DNA of 64,000 nucleotides from Actinopolymorpha singaporensis (GCF_900104745.1 NZ_LT629732.1:2901981-2965980); one strand, 5' to 3'; counted from the first letter of the stretch, positions 42,336 to 52,800 are shown. Notes: generated from the sequence alone by a model not told the origin. Made by a program: numbers and translations.

Positions 42336-43426
42336 GCCGTTCGTTCCTGCGTCTCCAGACGATCCGCCCGAGGATCCGCCCGAGGATCTCCGACCGTACG
42401 ACGGCGGCCGCCGCGGCCAAGCTCGCCGTGTTCGTCGTGGTGACGACGCTGGCCACGGCACTGCTGGCGGTCACCATCGCCAACGTCGGGCTCGGCGCGT
42501 CCCGGGAGTACCACGCAGTCTTCACCGACGTGACCGGCGTCGAGAAGGGCGACGACGTACGCATCGCCGGTGTCCGGGTGGGCGAGGTGCGTGCGGTGGA
42601 CGTGCTGCCCGAACGCGGCGGCGGCGCGCTGGCCCGGCTGACGTTCACCGTCGCCGCGGACCAGGTGCTCGCCCGCAGCGTCCTGGCGACGATCAGGTTC
42701 CGCAACCTCGTCGGGCAGCGCTACGTGGCGCTGTCGGAGGGGGCGGGCGGCGCCGCACCGTTGCCGGCCGGCGGCACCATCCCGGTCGCCCAGACCCGCC
42801 CGGCGCTCGACCTGACGGTGCTCTTCGACGGCTTCAAGCCGCTGTTCGCCGCGCTGTCGCCGCAGGACGTCAACCAGTTGGCGTACGAGATCATCCAGGT
42901 GCTGCAGGGCGAGGGCGGCACGGTGGAGAGCCTGCTCGCGCACACCGCGTCCCTCACCAGCACCCTCGCCGACCGGGACAAGGTGATCGGCGACCTGATC
43001 GACCACCTCGACACGGTGCTGGCCACCGTCGCGAAACGCGACCGGAAGCTGTCCGCCCTGGTGGTCCAGCTGCAGCGGTTCGTGTCCGGCCTGGCCGAGG
43101 ACCGCAAGGCCATCGGCGATTCGCTGGACTCGATCGTCACCCTCAACCGGCAGACCGCGGGCCTTCTCCGTGACGCCCGCCCGGACCTGCGTACCGACGT
43201 CACCCAGCTCGGCAGGGTGGCGGGAACCCTGGACGACAACTCCGCCCTGGTGGAGCGGACGCTGCGGCGGATGCCCGGCAAGCTCGACCGGCTCACCAGA
43301 ACCGCGACCTACGGCTCGTGGTTCAACTTCTACCTCTGCGACTTCGACGGTCGGATCGTGCTGCCCACCGGCAAGGAGCTGCCCCGTGCGGGCCTGCACG
43401 TCACCGACGCGAGGTGTCAACGATGA
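42332..43426 (+). CDS. MCE family protein, position B
   Basis: This 364-residue protein has an N-terminal anchor (about 30-50) and an MCE domain (about 52-140) with DVTGVEKGDDVRIAGVRVGEV. Helical segments extend to about 330 and the end carries a FYLCDFDG cysteine, as in MceB-type proteins. Its ATG overlaps the previous stop. Confidence 0.9.
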   Translation: MSRSFLRLQTIRPRIRPRISDRTTAAAAAKLAVFVVVTTLATALLAVTIANVGLGASREYHAVFTDVTGVEKGDDVRIAGVRVGEVRAVDVLPERGGGALARLTFTVAADQVLARSVLATIRFRNLVGQRYVALSEGAGGAAPLPAGGTIPVAQTRPALDLTVLFDGFKPLFAALSPQDVNQLAYEIIQVLQGEGGTVESLLAHTASLTSTLADRDKVIGDLIDHLDTVLATVAKRDRKLSALVVQLQRFVSGLAEDRKAIGDSLDSIVTLNRQTAGLLRDARPDLRTDVTQLGRVAGTLDDNSALVERTLRRMPGKLDRLTRTATYGSWFNFYLCDFDGRIVLPTGKELPRAGLHVTDARCQR

Positions 43427-43481
43427 GGTGCCGGGCGAGGAGGGGCCGGACGATGAGGTGCCGACGACGAACGGGTCGGCG

Positions 43482-44468
43482 ATGAGGGGCCGGACGCCGC
43501 GCTACTACACCACCGTCGGCGCGGTGGGCCTGGTGGTGCTCGCCGCGCTGGTCTACGGCGCGTTCCACGCTGCCGACCTGCCGCTGATCGGCGGCGGTAC
43601 GACGTACGCCGCGCGGTTCGGCGAGGCGGGTGGGCTCCGGGCGGACGACGAGGTGCGGGTCGCGGGTGTGAAGGTCGGGCACGTCCGCGCGGTCGAGCTC
43701 GCCGGGTCGCACGTGCGGGTGGAGTTCCGGATCACCGACGACCGTGTCCGGCTCGGACGCGACACCGGCGCGGCGATCCGGATCCGCACGCTGCTCGGCC
43801 GCAAGTACCTCTCCCTGGTGCCGGCCGGGCCGGGCCGGCTGGACCCGGCCAGGGAGATCCCGCAGTCGCGTACGGTCTCGCCGTACGACGTGGTGGAGGC
43901 GTTCAGTGACCTGGCCACCACCACCGGCCGGATCGACACCGCCCAGCTCGCCACCGCGCTGGACACGCTGAGCGCGACGTTCGCGGGTACGCCAGCGGAG
44001 GTGCGCGGCTCCCTCGACGGCCTGTCCCGGCTGTCGCGCACCATCGCCTCACGTGACGAGGAACTGCACCGGCTGCTCGCGCACGCCAACCAGGTGTCCC
44101 GGGTCCTCGCCGACCGCGACACCGAGCTCGTCGCGCTGGTCCGCGACGGCGACCTGGTCCTGCGTGAGGTGCGCGCCCGGCGGGCGCTCATCCACCAGTT
44201 GCTGGTCACCGCGCAGGAGCTGTCGGCGCAGATCAGCGGCCTGGTGGCGGACAACCAGGCCCGGCTGGAACCGGCGTTGAAGCGGCTGGCCTCCGTGGTC
44301 GGCATGCTCCGGGCCAACCAGGACAGCCTGGACCGCAGCATCCGGCTGCTGGCGCCGTTCCTGCGGGTGTTCACGAACACCCTCGGCACCGGACCGTGGT
44401 TCGACACCTACATCCCGAACCTCGTGCCACTTCCGGCCGCACCCCGAGTCCCCGGAGGCGGCCGATGA
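43482..44468 (+). CDS. MCE family protein, position C
   Basis: This 328-residue protein has an anchor at about 8-28 and an MCE domain (FGEAGGLRADDEVRVAGVKV) to about 120, followed by a long coiled helical part. The start is uncertain. In-frame GTG codons at 43428 and 43458 lie in an imperfect 30-bp repeat that follows the previous stop, and the ATG at 43482 has no strong ribosome site. I prefer the ATG because the membrane anchor starts close after it. Its end overlaps the next gene by four bases. Confidence 0.85.
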   Translation: MRGRTPRYYTTVGAVGLVVLAALVYGAFHAADLPLIGGGTTYAARFGEAGGLRADDEVRVAGVKVGHVRAVELAGSHVRVEFRITDDRVRLGRDTGAAIRIRTLLGRKYLSLVPAGPGRLDPAREIPQSRTVSPYDVVEAFSDLATTTGRIDTAQLATALDTLSATFAGTPAEVRGSLDGLSRLSRTIASRDEELHRLLAHANQVSRVLADRDTELVALVRDGDLVLREVRARRALIHQLLVTAQELSAQISGLVADNQARLEPALKRLASVVGMLRANQDSLDRSIRLLAPFLRVFTNTLGTGPWFDTYIPNLVPLPAAPRVPGGGR

Positions 44469-45691
44469 CCCGGGTGCTCACCAGGCTGCGCGCGAAGCTG
44501 CGATCGACGGCGCGTACGGCGCCTACGACGAAAGCGCCGGCGCGCAGCCGGCAGTGGGCTCGTGAGCGCGGGCCGGCCGTCGCCGTCGTGCTCGCCCTGG
44601 CCGCCGTGGCCGGGCTCACCTACGCGGTGTGGCCGGAGGCGCCGCGTAGGCACCTGGTCGCGCACTTCCCGCGCACGGTCGGCCTCTACGAAGGCTCCGA
44701 CGTGCGCATCCTCGGCGTACCGGTGGGCCGGGTGGACCGGGTCCGGCCGGAGGGCACCGCGGTGCGGGTGGACATGTCGTACGACGCGAGGCAGAAGGTG
44801 CCCGCGAACGCCCGGGCGGTGGTGATCTCGCCCTCGGTGGTCAGCGACCGGTACGTCCAGCTCACCCCGGTCTACCGCGGCGGGCCCGTGCTCGCCGACG
44901 GAGCGGAGATCGCGCTGCCGCGCACCGCCGTACCTGTCGAGCTCGACCGCATCTACCAGAGCCTGGACGACCTGGTGGTGGCGCTCGGCCCGAACGGCGC
45001 CAACCGGCAGGGCTCGCTGTCCCGGCTGCTCACCGTGGGCGCGGACAACCTGCAGGGCCAGGGCGGGAAGCTGCACGCCACGATCGGCGACCTCGCCGAC
45101 GCGACCCAGACGCTGTCCGGCGGCCGGCAGGACCTGTTCGCGACGGTACGCCAGCTGCAGGAGTTCACCGGCGCACTGGCGGACAGCGACGCGCAGGTAC
45201 GCGCGTTCAACACCGACCTGGCCGGCGTCGCGGACCAGCTCGCGGGGGAGCGGGGCGACCTGCGGGCGGCGCTCGCCCAGCTCGCGGCGGCCCTCACCGA
45301 CGTGGCGGCGTTCGTCCGGGACAACCGCGCCGAGGTGCGCGCCAACGTGCACGGGCTCACCGAGCTGTCGAAGACGCTCGTACGGCAACAGGCCGCCCTG
45401 CGCGAGGTGCTGGACACCGCACCGGTGGCACTGTCCAACCTCGACCACACCTACAACCCGCGGACGGGCACGTTGGACACGCGCAACAACTTCGCCCAGA
45501 CCGACGACCCGGGCGCCTACCTGTGCGCGCTGCTGCGCCAGTCGGGGCAGCCGAAGTCGGTGTGCGACGACCTGACCAGGGTCCTCGACGACCTGCCGCT
45601 GCCGCAGGTGCCGGGCGCCCCGGCGACCGGCGGCACCGCCGGGCAGCCCGCACCCACCAGCGACCGCTCGCTCGGCGGGATCCTCCGATGA
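44465..45691 (+). CDS. MCE family protein, position D
   Basis: This 408-residue protein has a basic N-terminus of about 38 residues, an anchor at about 40-58 and the MCE domain (GLYEGSDVRILGVPVGRVD) to about 150. The helical middle is followed by a C-terminal region with CALLRQSGQPKSVC, a cysteine pair. Overlap with both neighbours shows coupled translation. Confidence 0.9.
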   Translation: MTRVLTRLRAKLRSTARTAPTTKAPARSRQWARERGPAVAVVLALAAVAGLTYAVWPEAPRRHLVAHFPRTVGLYEGSDVRILGVPVGRVDRVRPEGTAVRVDMSYDARQKVPANARAVVISPSVVSDRYVQLTPVYRGGPVLADGAEIALPRTAVPVELDRIYQSLDDLVVALGPNGANRQGSLSRLLTVGADNLQGQGGKLHATIGDLADATQTLSGGRQDLFATVRQLQEFTGALADSDAQVRAFNTDLAGVADQLAGERGDLRAALAQLAAALTDVAAFVRDNRAEVRANVHGLTELSKTLVRQQAALREVLDTAPVALSNLDHTYNPRTGTLDTRNNFAQTDDPGAYLCALLRQSGQPKSVCDDLTRVLDDLPLPQVPGAPATGGTAGQPAPTSDRSLGGILR

Positions 45692-47001
45692 GCACCTGGC
45701 CGACGAGCGCCTGGCCCGGCCGGACCGGGTTCGCGACCGTACGCCGGACCGCCGTACTCCTCCTCGCCGGCGTTCTGCTCACCGGCTGCGGGTTCACCGT
45801 CTACGACCTGCCTCTACCCGGAGGCGGAGGGGCCGGCGGCGACTCCTACCAGGTGACGGTGAGGTTCCGGGACGTGCTCGACCTGGTGCCCCGCTCGGCG
45901 GTGAAGGTCGACGACGTCACAGTCGGCGAGGTGGAGAAGATCCACCTGGACGGCTACACCGCCGAGGTCGTCCTCCGGCTCGCCCGGAAGGTGCGGCTGC
46001 CCGACAACGCCACTGCGCGGATCCGCCAGACGAGCCTGCTCGGGGAGAAGTTCGTCTCCCTGGCGCCGCCCGCGGACCAGGCCGGCTACGGACGGCTCGG
46101 CGACGGCGACGTGATCCCGCTCGCACGAACCGGCCGCGACGTCGAGGTCGAAGAGGTCCTCTCGGCGCTGTCGTTGCTGCTCAACGGCGGTGGCGTCGCG
46201 CAGCTGAAGACGATCGAGGTCGAGCTGAACAAGGCGATGTCGGGGCGCGAACCGGACGTACGCCGGCTGCTGGCCAGGCTGGACACCTTCCTCGGACAGC
46301 TCGACGCCCACAAGCAGGAGATCACCCGGGCCATCGACAACCTGGACCGGCTGTCCGCGTCGCTCGCCGCGCAGAAGACCACCCTGGCCGCGGCGGTGGA
46401 CCAGCTGCCGGCCGCTCTGAAGGTCCTCGCCGACCAGCGCCGCGACCTCACCCGGATGCTGGTGGAACTGTCCCGGCTCGGCGACGTGGGCGCCCGGGTC
46501 ATCGTCTCCTCCCGCGAGGACCTGCTGGCGAATCTGCAGGCGCTGGACCCGATCCTCACCGAGCTGGCCCGCGCGGGGGACAGCCTGCCGAAGTCACTGC
46601 AGCTGCTGTTCACCTATCCGTTCTCGGACGCGACGGCGAACGCGGTCGCCGGCGACTACACCAACCTCCAGCTGTCCCTGGACGTCGACCTGCAGGGCCT
46701 GCTGTCCGGTCGTACGCCTCCGCCGGTGCCGCCTGCGCCCCCGTTGCCTCGCGTCCCGCTCCCCACGAAGACGCCGACCGCCCTGCCGACCGTTCCGGTC
46801 CCGACGGCGCTGCCCACGGTTCCTCTGCCGACCGCGGTGCCGACGTCCCTGCCGACCTCGCTGCCGACGGTGCCGGCGCCGCACCCGAGGAGTCCGGCGC
46901 CGGGCTGCCTGCCGCCGCTGACCTGCGCGAACGGCGCCGCGTCCGTCGTACCCGCGTACGACGCCAACCTCGGCCGGCTGCTCGTCGGAGGTGTGCTGTG
47001 A
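45688..47001 (+). CDS. MCE family lipoprotein, position E (LprK-like)
   Basis: This 437-residue protein has a signal peptide ending in a clear lipobox LLTGC (Cys near residue 33), so it should be lipid-anchored. The fifth MCE protein is a lipoprotein in mce operons generally. The MCE domain follows (VLDLVPRSAVKVDDVTVGEV). After the helical part there is a Pro/Thr-rich region (about 345-410) with repeated VPLPTA-like units, then a conserved end holding CLPPLTC. Confidence 0.92.
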   Translation: MSTWPTSAWPGRTGFATVRRTAVLLLAGVLLTGCGFTVYDLPLPGGGGAGGDSYQVTVRFRDVLDLVPRSAVKVDDVTVGEVEKIHLDGYTAEVVLRLARKVRLPDNATARIRQTSLLGEKFVSLAPPADQAGYGRLGDGDVIPLARTGRDVEVEEVLSALSLLLNGGGVAQLKTIEVELNKAMSGREPDVRRLLARLDTFLGQLDAHKQEITRAIDNLDRLSASLAAQKTTLAAAVDQLPAALKVLADQRRDLTRMLVELSRLGDVGARVIVSSREDLLANLQALDPILTELARAGDSLPKSLQLLFTYPFSDATANAVAGDYTNLQLSLDVDLQGLLSGRTPPPVPPAPPLPRVPLPTKTPTALPTVPVPTALPTVPLPTAVPTSLPTSLPTVPAPHPRSPAPGCLPPLTCANGAASVVPAYDANLGRLLVGGVL

Positions 47002-48323
47002 TCACCCGCACCGTCCGGATCCAGCTGGTGGTGTTCCTGGCGCTGACGCTGGTGGGTACCGCCGTCGCCGGGATCAGGTACGCCGGGCTCGGGCGGGCGC
47101 TGGTCGGCGGGACGTACGTCGTGCACGCCGACTTCGCCGACGCCGGCGGGATCTTCACCGGGGCGGAGGTCACCTACCGCGGCGTCGCCGTCGGGCGGGT
47201 CGACCGGCTGCGCCCCACCCGGTCCGGCGTCGACGTGGCGCTCACCCTCGACGACGGCACCCGCGTACCCGCCGACACCCTCGCCGTGGTCGCCAACCGT
47301 TCGGCGATCGGCGAGCAGTACGTCGACCTGCAGCCCCGGCGACGCGAGGGACCGTATCTGCGCGACGGCACCCGGATCGCCCGCGCCGGCACCCGGACTC
47401 CACTGCCCACGACGACGCTGCTGCTCGACCTGGACCGGCTCGCGTCCTCGGTCCCGAAGAAGGACCTGGTGACGGTCCTGGACGAACTCGGGACCGCCTT
47501 CGCCGGCACCGGACCGGACCTGTCCCGGCTGGTCGACGCGGGGAACTCCCTGGTCGAGACCGCGGACGCGAACCTCGCCCAGACCGTCGACCTGATCGAC
47601 CGCGGCGGGACCGTCCTGGACACGCAACGGGACTCGGGCAGCGCGATCAGGAGCTTCGCCGGCGACCTCGCCGACCTGTCCGACACGTTGGTCCGGGCGG
47701 ACCCGGACGTCCGTGAGGTGCTGGCGTCTGGCGTCCTGACCGCCGAGCAGGTGCAGGGCCTGGTGGACGAGAACGCCGGTGACGTGCCCGTACTCCTGGC
47801 CAACCTCGCGAGCACGGGGCAGCTCGTCCGGGTCCGGCTGCGGGGAGTCCAGCAGGCGCTGATCCTCTACCCCTACGTCGTCCGCGGCGGCTACACGGTG
47901 GTCGCCCGTGACCCCGGCAGCAGCCACTACACCGCGCACTTCGGGCTCCAGCTCGCGACCTCGCCCGGGGCCTGCCGGAAGGGCTATGAGGGAACGAGGC
48001 GGCGGAGCCCGCAGGACCTGGGACGGACACCGCTGAACACCGACGCGCGGTGCACGGACCGGACGACCACCGAGCGCGGTGCCGAGAACGCTCCGGGGGC
48101 CGGCGCCGGTGAGCCCCGAACGGGATCGGAGCCTCCGCGGTCCGGGGCTGCGCGGTCGGGGGCTGCGCGGTCAGGTGTGCGGCCGGCGGCGTACGACCCG
48201 TCGACCGGAGTGGTCCGGCTTCCAGGGGGAGAACCGGCCCGGATCGGCTCACTCGGGGGAGAGCAACGTGCCTTCGGAAAGGAGTCGTGGAAATGGCTGT
48301 TGATCGGACCGATGACGCGATGA
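46998..48323 (+). CDS. MCE family protein, position F
   Basis: This 441-residue protein starts at a GTG that overlaps the previous stop. It has an N-terminal anchor (about 8-28) and an MCE domain (FADAGGIFTGAEVTYRGVAV) to about 120. The helical region is followed by a typical MceF end with YDPSTGVVRLPGG and KESWKWLLIGPM. An Arg/Ser/Gly-rich repeat (RSGAARSGAARSG) lies before it. The 3' end overlaps the next gene by 31 bp. Confidence 0.9.
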   Translation: MITRTVRIQLVVFLALTLVGTAVAGIRYAGLGRALVGGTYVVHADFADAGGIFTGAEVTYRGVAVGRVDRLRPTRSGVDVALTLDDGTRVPADTLAVVANRSAIGEQYVDLQPRRREGPYLRDGTRIARAGTRTPLPTTTLLLDLDRLASSVPKKDLVTVLDELGTAFAGTGPDLSRLVDAGNSLVETADANLAQTVDLIDRGGTVLDTQRDSGSAIRSFAGDLADLSDTLVRADPDVREVLASGVLTAEQVQGLVDENAGDVPVLLANLASTGQLVRVRLRGVQQALILYPYVVRGGYTVVARDPGSSHYTAHFGLQLATSPGACRKGYEGTRRRSPQDLGRTPLNTDARCTDRTTTERGAENAPGAGAGEPRTGSEPPRSGAARSGAARSGVRPAAYDPSTGVVRLPGGEPARIGSLGGEQRAFGKESWKWLLIGPMTR

Positions 48324-48931
48324 CGAACGTGCTGGACGGGACGCCGCCCGACGACTCGGCCGACGGCACGATGGACGCCCCCGTCGACGGCCCTGTGGAC
48401 GGCCCCGTCGACGGCCCGGTGGACGGCCCGGTGGACGCCCCGGCCCGGCCGCGGCCGCTCGGTCCGCTCGTCGCCGCACTCGCGGCTCTGCTCCTCGCCG
48501 GACTGGTGGCCGCCGGCTTCCTCGGCTCGCGGGTCCTCGCCGCGCACGAGGAGGACCGCTCACGCGCACAGGCCCTGCACACGGCGCGCCAGCTGGTGGC
48601 CGACTTCACCACCGTGGACTACCGGAAGTTCGACCGGCAGTCGGGTGAGGTGCTGGAACTCGCCTCGGGCGACTTCCGCAGCCAGTACTCCCACGCGGCC
48701 AGGCGGCTGCGGACCCTGGTCACCCAGAACCGCACCGTGTCTCGCGGCCGGATCCTCGAGGCCGGGATCACCAGCTTCGACCAGGACTCCGCCCGGGTGA
48801 TGGTCGTTGCCGACGCCGAGGTGACGCACGTCGGCGCCGGCAAACCCCAGCTTCGGACGTACCGGCTCCAGCTCGACCTCAGCCGGGAGAAGACGGGCTG
48901 GCGGGTGGTCGAGCTGCAGTTCGTCGGCTGA
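48293..48931 (+). CDS. Mce-associated membrane protein
   Basis: This 212-residue protein starts from the ATG 8 nt after AAAGGAG; a GTG at 48287 is also possible. Residues about 28-48 are a tandem VDGP repeat encoded by 12-bp DNA units. A single membrane helix (about 58-80) precedes an extracytoplasmic alpha+beta domain of about 125 residues. Size and position match Mas proteins found at the end of mce operons, thought to stabilise the transporter. Confidence 0.82.
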   Translation: MAVDRTDDAMTNVLDGTPPDDSADGTMDAPVDGPVDGPVDGPVDGPVDAPARPRPLGPLVAALAALLLAGLVAAGFLGSRVLAAHEEDRSRAQALHTARQLVADFTTVDYRKFDRQSGEVLELASGDFRSQYSHAARRLRTLVTQNRTVSRGRILEAGITSFDQDSARVMVVADAEVTHVGAGKPQLRTYRLQLDLSREKTGWRVVELQFVG

Positions 48932-49009
48932 GTGTGAGGGCCGAGGACCAGAAGAACCGCCGAGAGCGGGCGAGATGGCACGGGACGGGGAGAGCAGGAG
49001 TACCGAACG

Positions 49010-49567
49010 ATGAGCGCGACCGACACGAACGCGACGGAGCCGAACGCGACCGACCCGAGCACGGCGACGAGTACGGGGGCGGCGCCCCCGCGGCGCACCT
49101 GGCCGGTCGCCGTCCTCGCCGCTGCCGTGGCCGTCGTACTGGCCGCGACCGCGGTCCTCGGCTACCGCGCGAAGGTGGCGGGGGAGGTGGAGTCGGCCCG
49201 GACCGGGGCGTCGAGCGCCGCCCGGACCGCGGCGCAGGTCGTGCTCGGCTACGACTACCGTCGGCTCGACTCCGACTTCGGCCGGTCGCGGGCCCTGCTG
49301 ACCGGTGATTTCCGGAACAAGTACACCCAGACCGTCACGACCCTGGTCAGGCCGACCGCGACCCAGACCCACGCGGTCGTGGTCGCTGAGGTGAGGTCGG
49401 TGTCCGTGATGTCCGCGACCCCCGACCAGGTGGTCACGCTGCTCTTCGTCAACCAGACCACCACCAGCAACCGGACGGCCGGGCCCCGGACCGACCTCAA
49501 CCGCGTCCGAATGACCATGCGCCGGGTGGGCGACCGGTGGCTGGTCAGCGGGATGACGGGCCTGTGA
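49010..49567 (+). CDS. Mce-associated membrane protein
   Basis: This 185-residue protein has a Thr/Asn/Ala-rich N-terminus, a membrane helix at about 32-52 and an NTF2-like extracytoplasmic domain with GYDYRRLDSDFGRSRALLTG and the late MRRVGDRWLVSGM strand. It is related in layout to the preceding gene and is the last gene of the mce operon. Confidence 0.82.
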   Translation: MSATDTNATEPNATDPSTATSTGAAPPRRTWPVAVLAAAVAVVLAATAVLGYRAKVAGEVESARTGASSAARTAAQVVLGYDYRRLDSDFGRSRALLTGDFRNKYTQTVTTLVRPTATQTHAVVVAEVRSVSVMSATPDQVVTLLFVNQTTTSNRTAGPRTDLNRVRMTMRRVGDRWLVSGMTGL

Positions 49568-49858
49568 TCTGCCGGTTCGTCCCGGGAAAGATCGCCAAAC
49601 CGGCCGTTGCCTCCTTGACTCGGCCTCGCACTCGGTCCATGCTTCCGGGGAGGCCGTGCGGGGGGCCCGGCCGCGCAAGAGCTCGCCGATGGCGATGGAG
49701 CTTCGGTGGCGAATTCTCCGCGTAATCCGAGGTACTAGACAGCAGTGCGCCAGCGGGCTACACTGTCGCTTTGCCCTGCCTTCCGACCGTGCCTGGGTTC
49801 ACCCTGAGGTCGGTCCGGCATGTGAGAGACGAGTCCGCAAGCCTCGGAAGGACCCCTC
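49568..49858. other. Intergenic leader region of rpoBC
   Basis: After the mce operon there are about 170 bp without recognisable features, then the rpoB promoter (listed separately) and about 95 nt of untranslated leader ending in the GGAAGGA ribosome site (49846-49852). No gene is seen. Confidence 0.6.
49736..49764 (+). promoter_or_regulatory. Promoter of rpoBC
   Basis: TAGACA (49736-49741), 17 bp, TACACT (49759-49764): close to the housekeeping sigma consensus. Confidence 0.75.
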
Positions 49859-52800
49859 TTGGCCGCTTCGCGTTCCACTGCGTCCACCACGTCCGCCCGC
49901 CCGTCCACCTCCGATCGCGTCGCCGCGCCACACCGCGTCTCGTTCGCCAAGATCAAGGAACCCGCCGAGGTTCCCGACCTGCTCGCGTTGCAGGTCGAGA
50001 GCTTCGACACCCTGGTCGGCAACGAGCGGTGGCAGGCCCGCGCGGAGAAGGCCCTCGAAGAGGGCCGTCACGACGTTCCCGACCGGTCCGGTCTGGAGGA
50101 GATCTTCGAGGAGATCTCCCCGATCGAGGACTTCTCGGGGACGATGTCCCTCTCGTTCCGCGATCACCGGTTCGAGCCGCCGAAGAACTCCGTCGACGAG
50201 TGCAAGGACCGCGACTTCACCTACGCGGCCCCGTTGTTCGTCACCGCCGAGTTCATGAACAACGAGACCGGCGAGATCAAGTCCCAGACGGTGTTCATGG
50301 GCGACTTCCCGCTCATGACCGACAAGGGAACGTTCGTGATCAACGGCACCGAGCGTGTCGTGGTCAGCCAGCTCGTCCGTTCGCCCGGTGTCTACTTCGA
50401 GCGCACGCTCGACAAGACGAGCGACAAGGACGTTTTCACAGCCAAGATGATCCCCTCGCGGGGTGCCTGGCTGGAGTTCGAGGTCGACAAGCGGGACACC
50501 GTCGGTGTCCGCCTCGACCGTAAGCGCAAGCAGAACGTCACCGTCCTCCTCAAGGCGCTCGGCTGGACCGACGCGCAGATCCTGGAGGAGTTCGGCGACT
50601 ACGAGTCGATGCGTCTCACGCTGGAGAAGGACCACACCTCCGGCCAGGACGACGCGCTGCTCGACATCTACCGCAAGCTGCGGCCCGGCGAGCCCCCCAC
50701 GCGGGAGGCGGCGCAGGCGCTGCTGGAGAACTACTACTTCAACCCGAAGCGGTACGACCTCGCCAAGGTCGGCCGGCACAAGATCAACAAGAAGCTCGGG
50801 TTGACGCTGCCGCACGACCAGTCGGTGCTCACCATCGACGACATCGTGGCCACGATCCGCTACCTCGTCGCGCTGCACGAGGGCCGGACGGAGCTCGACG
50901 CGCCGCAGGGTCAGATCGTCGTCGAGGACGACGACATCGACCACTTCGGCAACCGCCGGGTGCGCACGGTCGGCGAGCTGATCCAGAACCAGCTCCGCAC
51001 GGGCCTGGCCCGGATGGAGCGGGTGGTCCGCGAGCGGATGACGACCCAGGACGTCGAGGCGATCACGCCGCAGACCCTGATCAACATCCGTCCGGTGGTG
51101 GCGGCGCTGAAGGAGTTCTTCGGCACCTCCCAGTCCAGCCAGTTCATGGACCAGACCAACCCGGTCGCCGGGCTGACGCACAAGCGTCGCTTCTCGGCTC
51201 TGGGCCCCGGCGGTCTGTCCCGTGACCGGGCCGGCATGGAGGTTCGCGACGTCCACCACTCCCACTACGGCCGGATGTGCCCGGTGGAGACGCCGGAAGG
51301 GCCGAACATCGGTCTGATCGGGTCGCTCGCCACCTACGGCCGGGTCAACCCGTTCGGGTTCGTGGAGACGCCCTACCGCAAGGTCGTCGACGGCCGGGTC
51401 ACCGACGAGGTGGAGTACCTCACCGCCGACGAGGAGGACCGCTACGTCATCGCCCAGGCCAACGCGGTGCTGAACGACGACGGAACCTTCGCCGAGGACC
51501 GCGTGCTGGTCCGCAAGCGGCACGGTGAGGTCGACGCGATCGCCCGCGGCGAGGTTCAGTACATGGACGTCTCGCCCCGGCAGATGGTGTCGGTCGCCAC
51601 GGCGATGATCCCGTTCCTCGAGCACGACGACGCCAACCGTGCGCTGATGGGTTCCAACATGCAGCGCCAGGCGGTGCCGCTGATCCGTTCCGAGGCGCCG
51701 CTCGTCGGCACCGGCATGGAGTACCGCGCCGCCGTCGACGCCGGTGACGTCGTGACCGCCGAGAAGGCCGGTGTGGTCCGTGAGGCCTGCGCCGACTTCG
51801 TGGAGGTCGCCTGCGACGACGGTACGTACCAGACGTACCGGCTGGCGAAGTTCCGGCGGTCCAACGCGGGCACCAACATCAACCAGCGTCCGCTCGTCTC
51901 CGAGGGAGACCGGGTGGAGGTCGGTTCGGTGATCGCCGACGGACCGTGCACCGACAACGCCGAGATGGCGCTCGGTCGCAACCTCCTCGTCGCGTTCATG
52001 TCGTGGCAGGGCCACAACTACGAGGACGCGATCATCCTGTCCCAGCGGATCGTCCAGGAGGACGTCCTCACCTCGATCCACATCGATCGGCACGAGGTCG
52101 ACGCCCGCGACACCAAGCTGGGGCCGGAGGAGATCACCCGGGACATCCCGAACGTCTCCGAGGAGATGCTGGCCGACCTCGACGAGCGGGGCATCATCCG
52201 GATCGGTGCCGAGGTCGTCCCCGGCGACATCATCGTCGGCAAGGTCACGCCCAAGGGCGAGACCGAGCTGACGCCGGAGGAGCGGCTGCTCCGGGCGATC
52301 TTCGGTGAGAAGGCCCGCGAGGTCCGCGACACGTCGCTGAAGGTTCCGCACGGCGAGAGCGGCACGGTCATCGGTGTCCGCGTCTTCGACCGCGAGGAAG
52401 GCGACGAGCTCCCGCCGGGCGTCAACCAGCTGGTCCGGGTCGACGTGGCCCAGAAGCGCAAGGTGCAGGACGGTGACAAGCTCGCCGGCCGGCACGGGAA
52501 CAAGGGTGTGATCGCCAAGATCCTGCCCGTCGAGGACATGCCGTTCCTCGAGGACGGCACCCCCGTCGACATCATCCTGAACCCGCTCGGCGTGCCGGGC
52601 CGGATGAACGTCGGCCAGGTCCTCGAGACCCACCTCGGGTGGGTCGCGAAGGCCGGCTGGCAGGTCGAGGGCGACGACGAGGAGTGGAAGACCCGGCTGG
52701 CCGGCATCGGTGCCGGCGAGGCGGAGCCTGGCACCAACGTCGCGACCCCGGTATTCGACGGCGCCCGCGAGGAGGAGATCACCGGCCTGCTCGCCTCGAC

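Noticed and set aside
49799-52633. 944-codon open frame on the minus strand opposite rpoB
   Set aside because: In very GC-rich DNA the strand opposite a strongly biased gene stays open. The translation has no domains and is an Asp/Val/Leu/His-rich shadow of rpoB.
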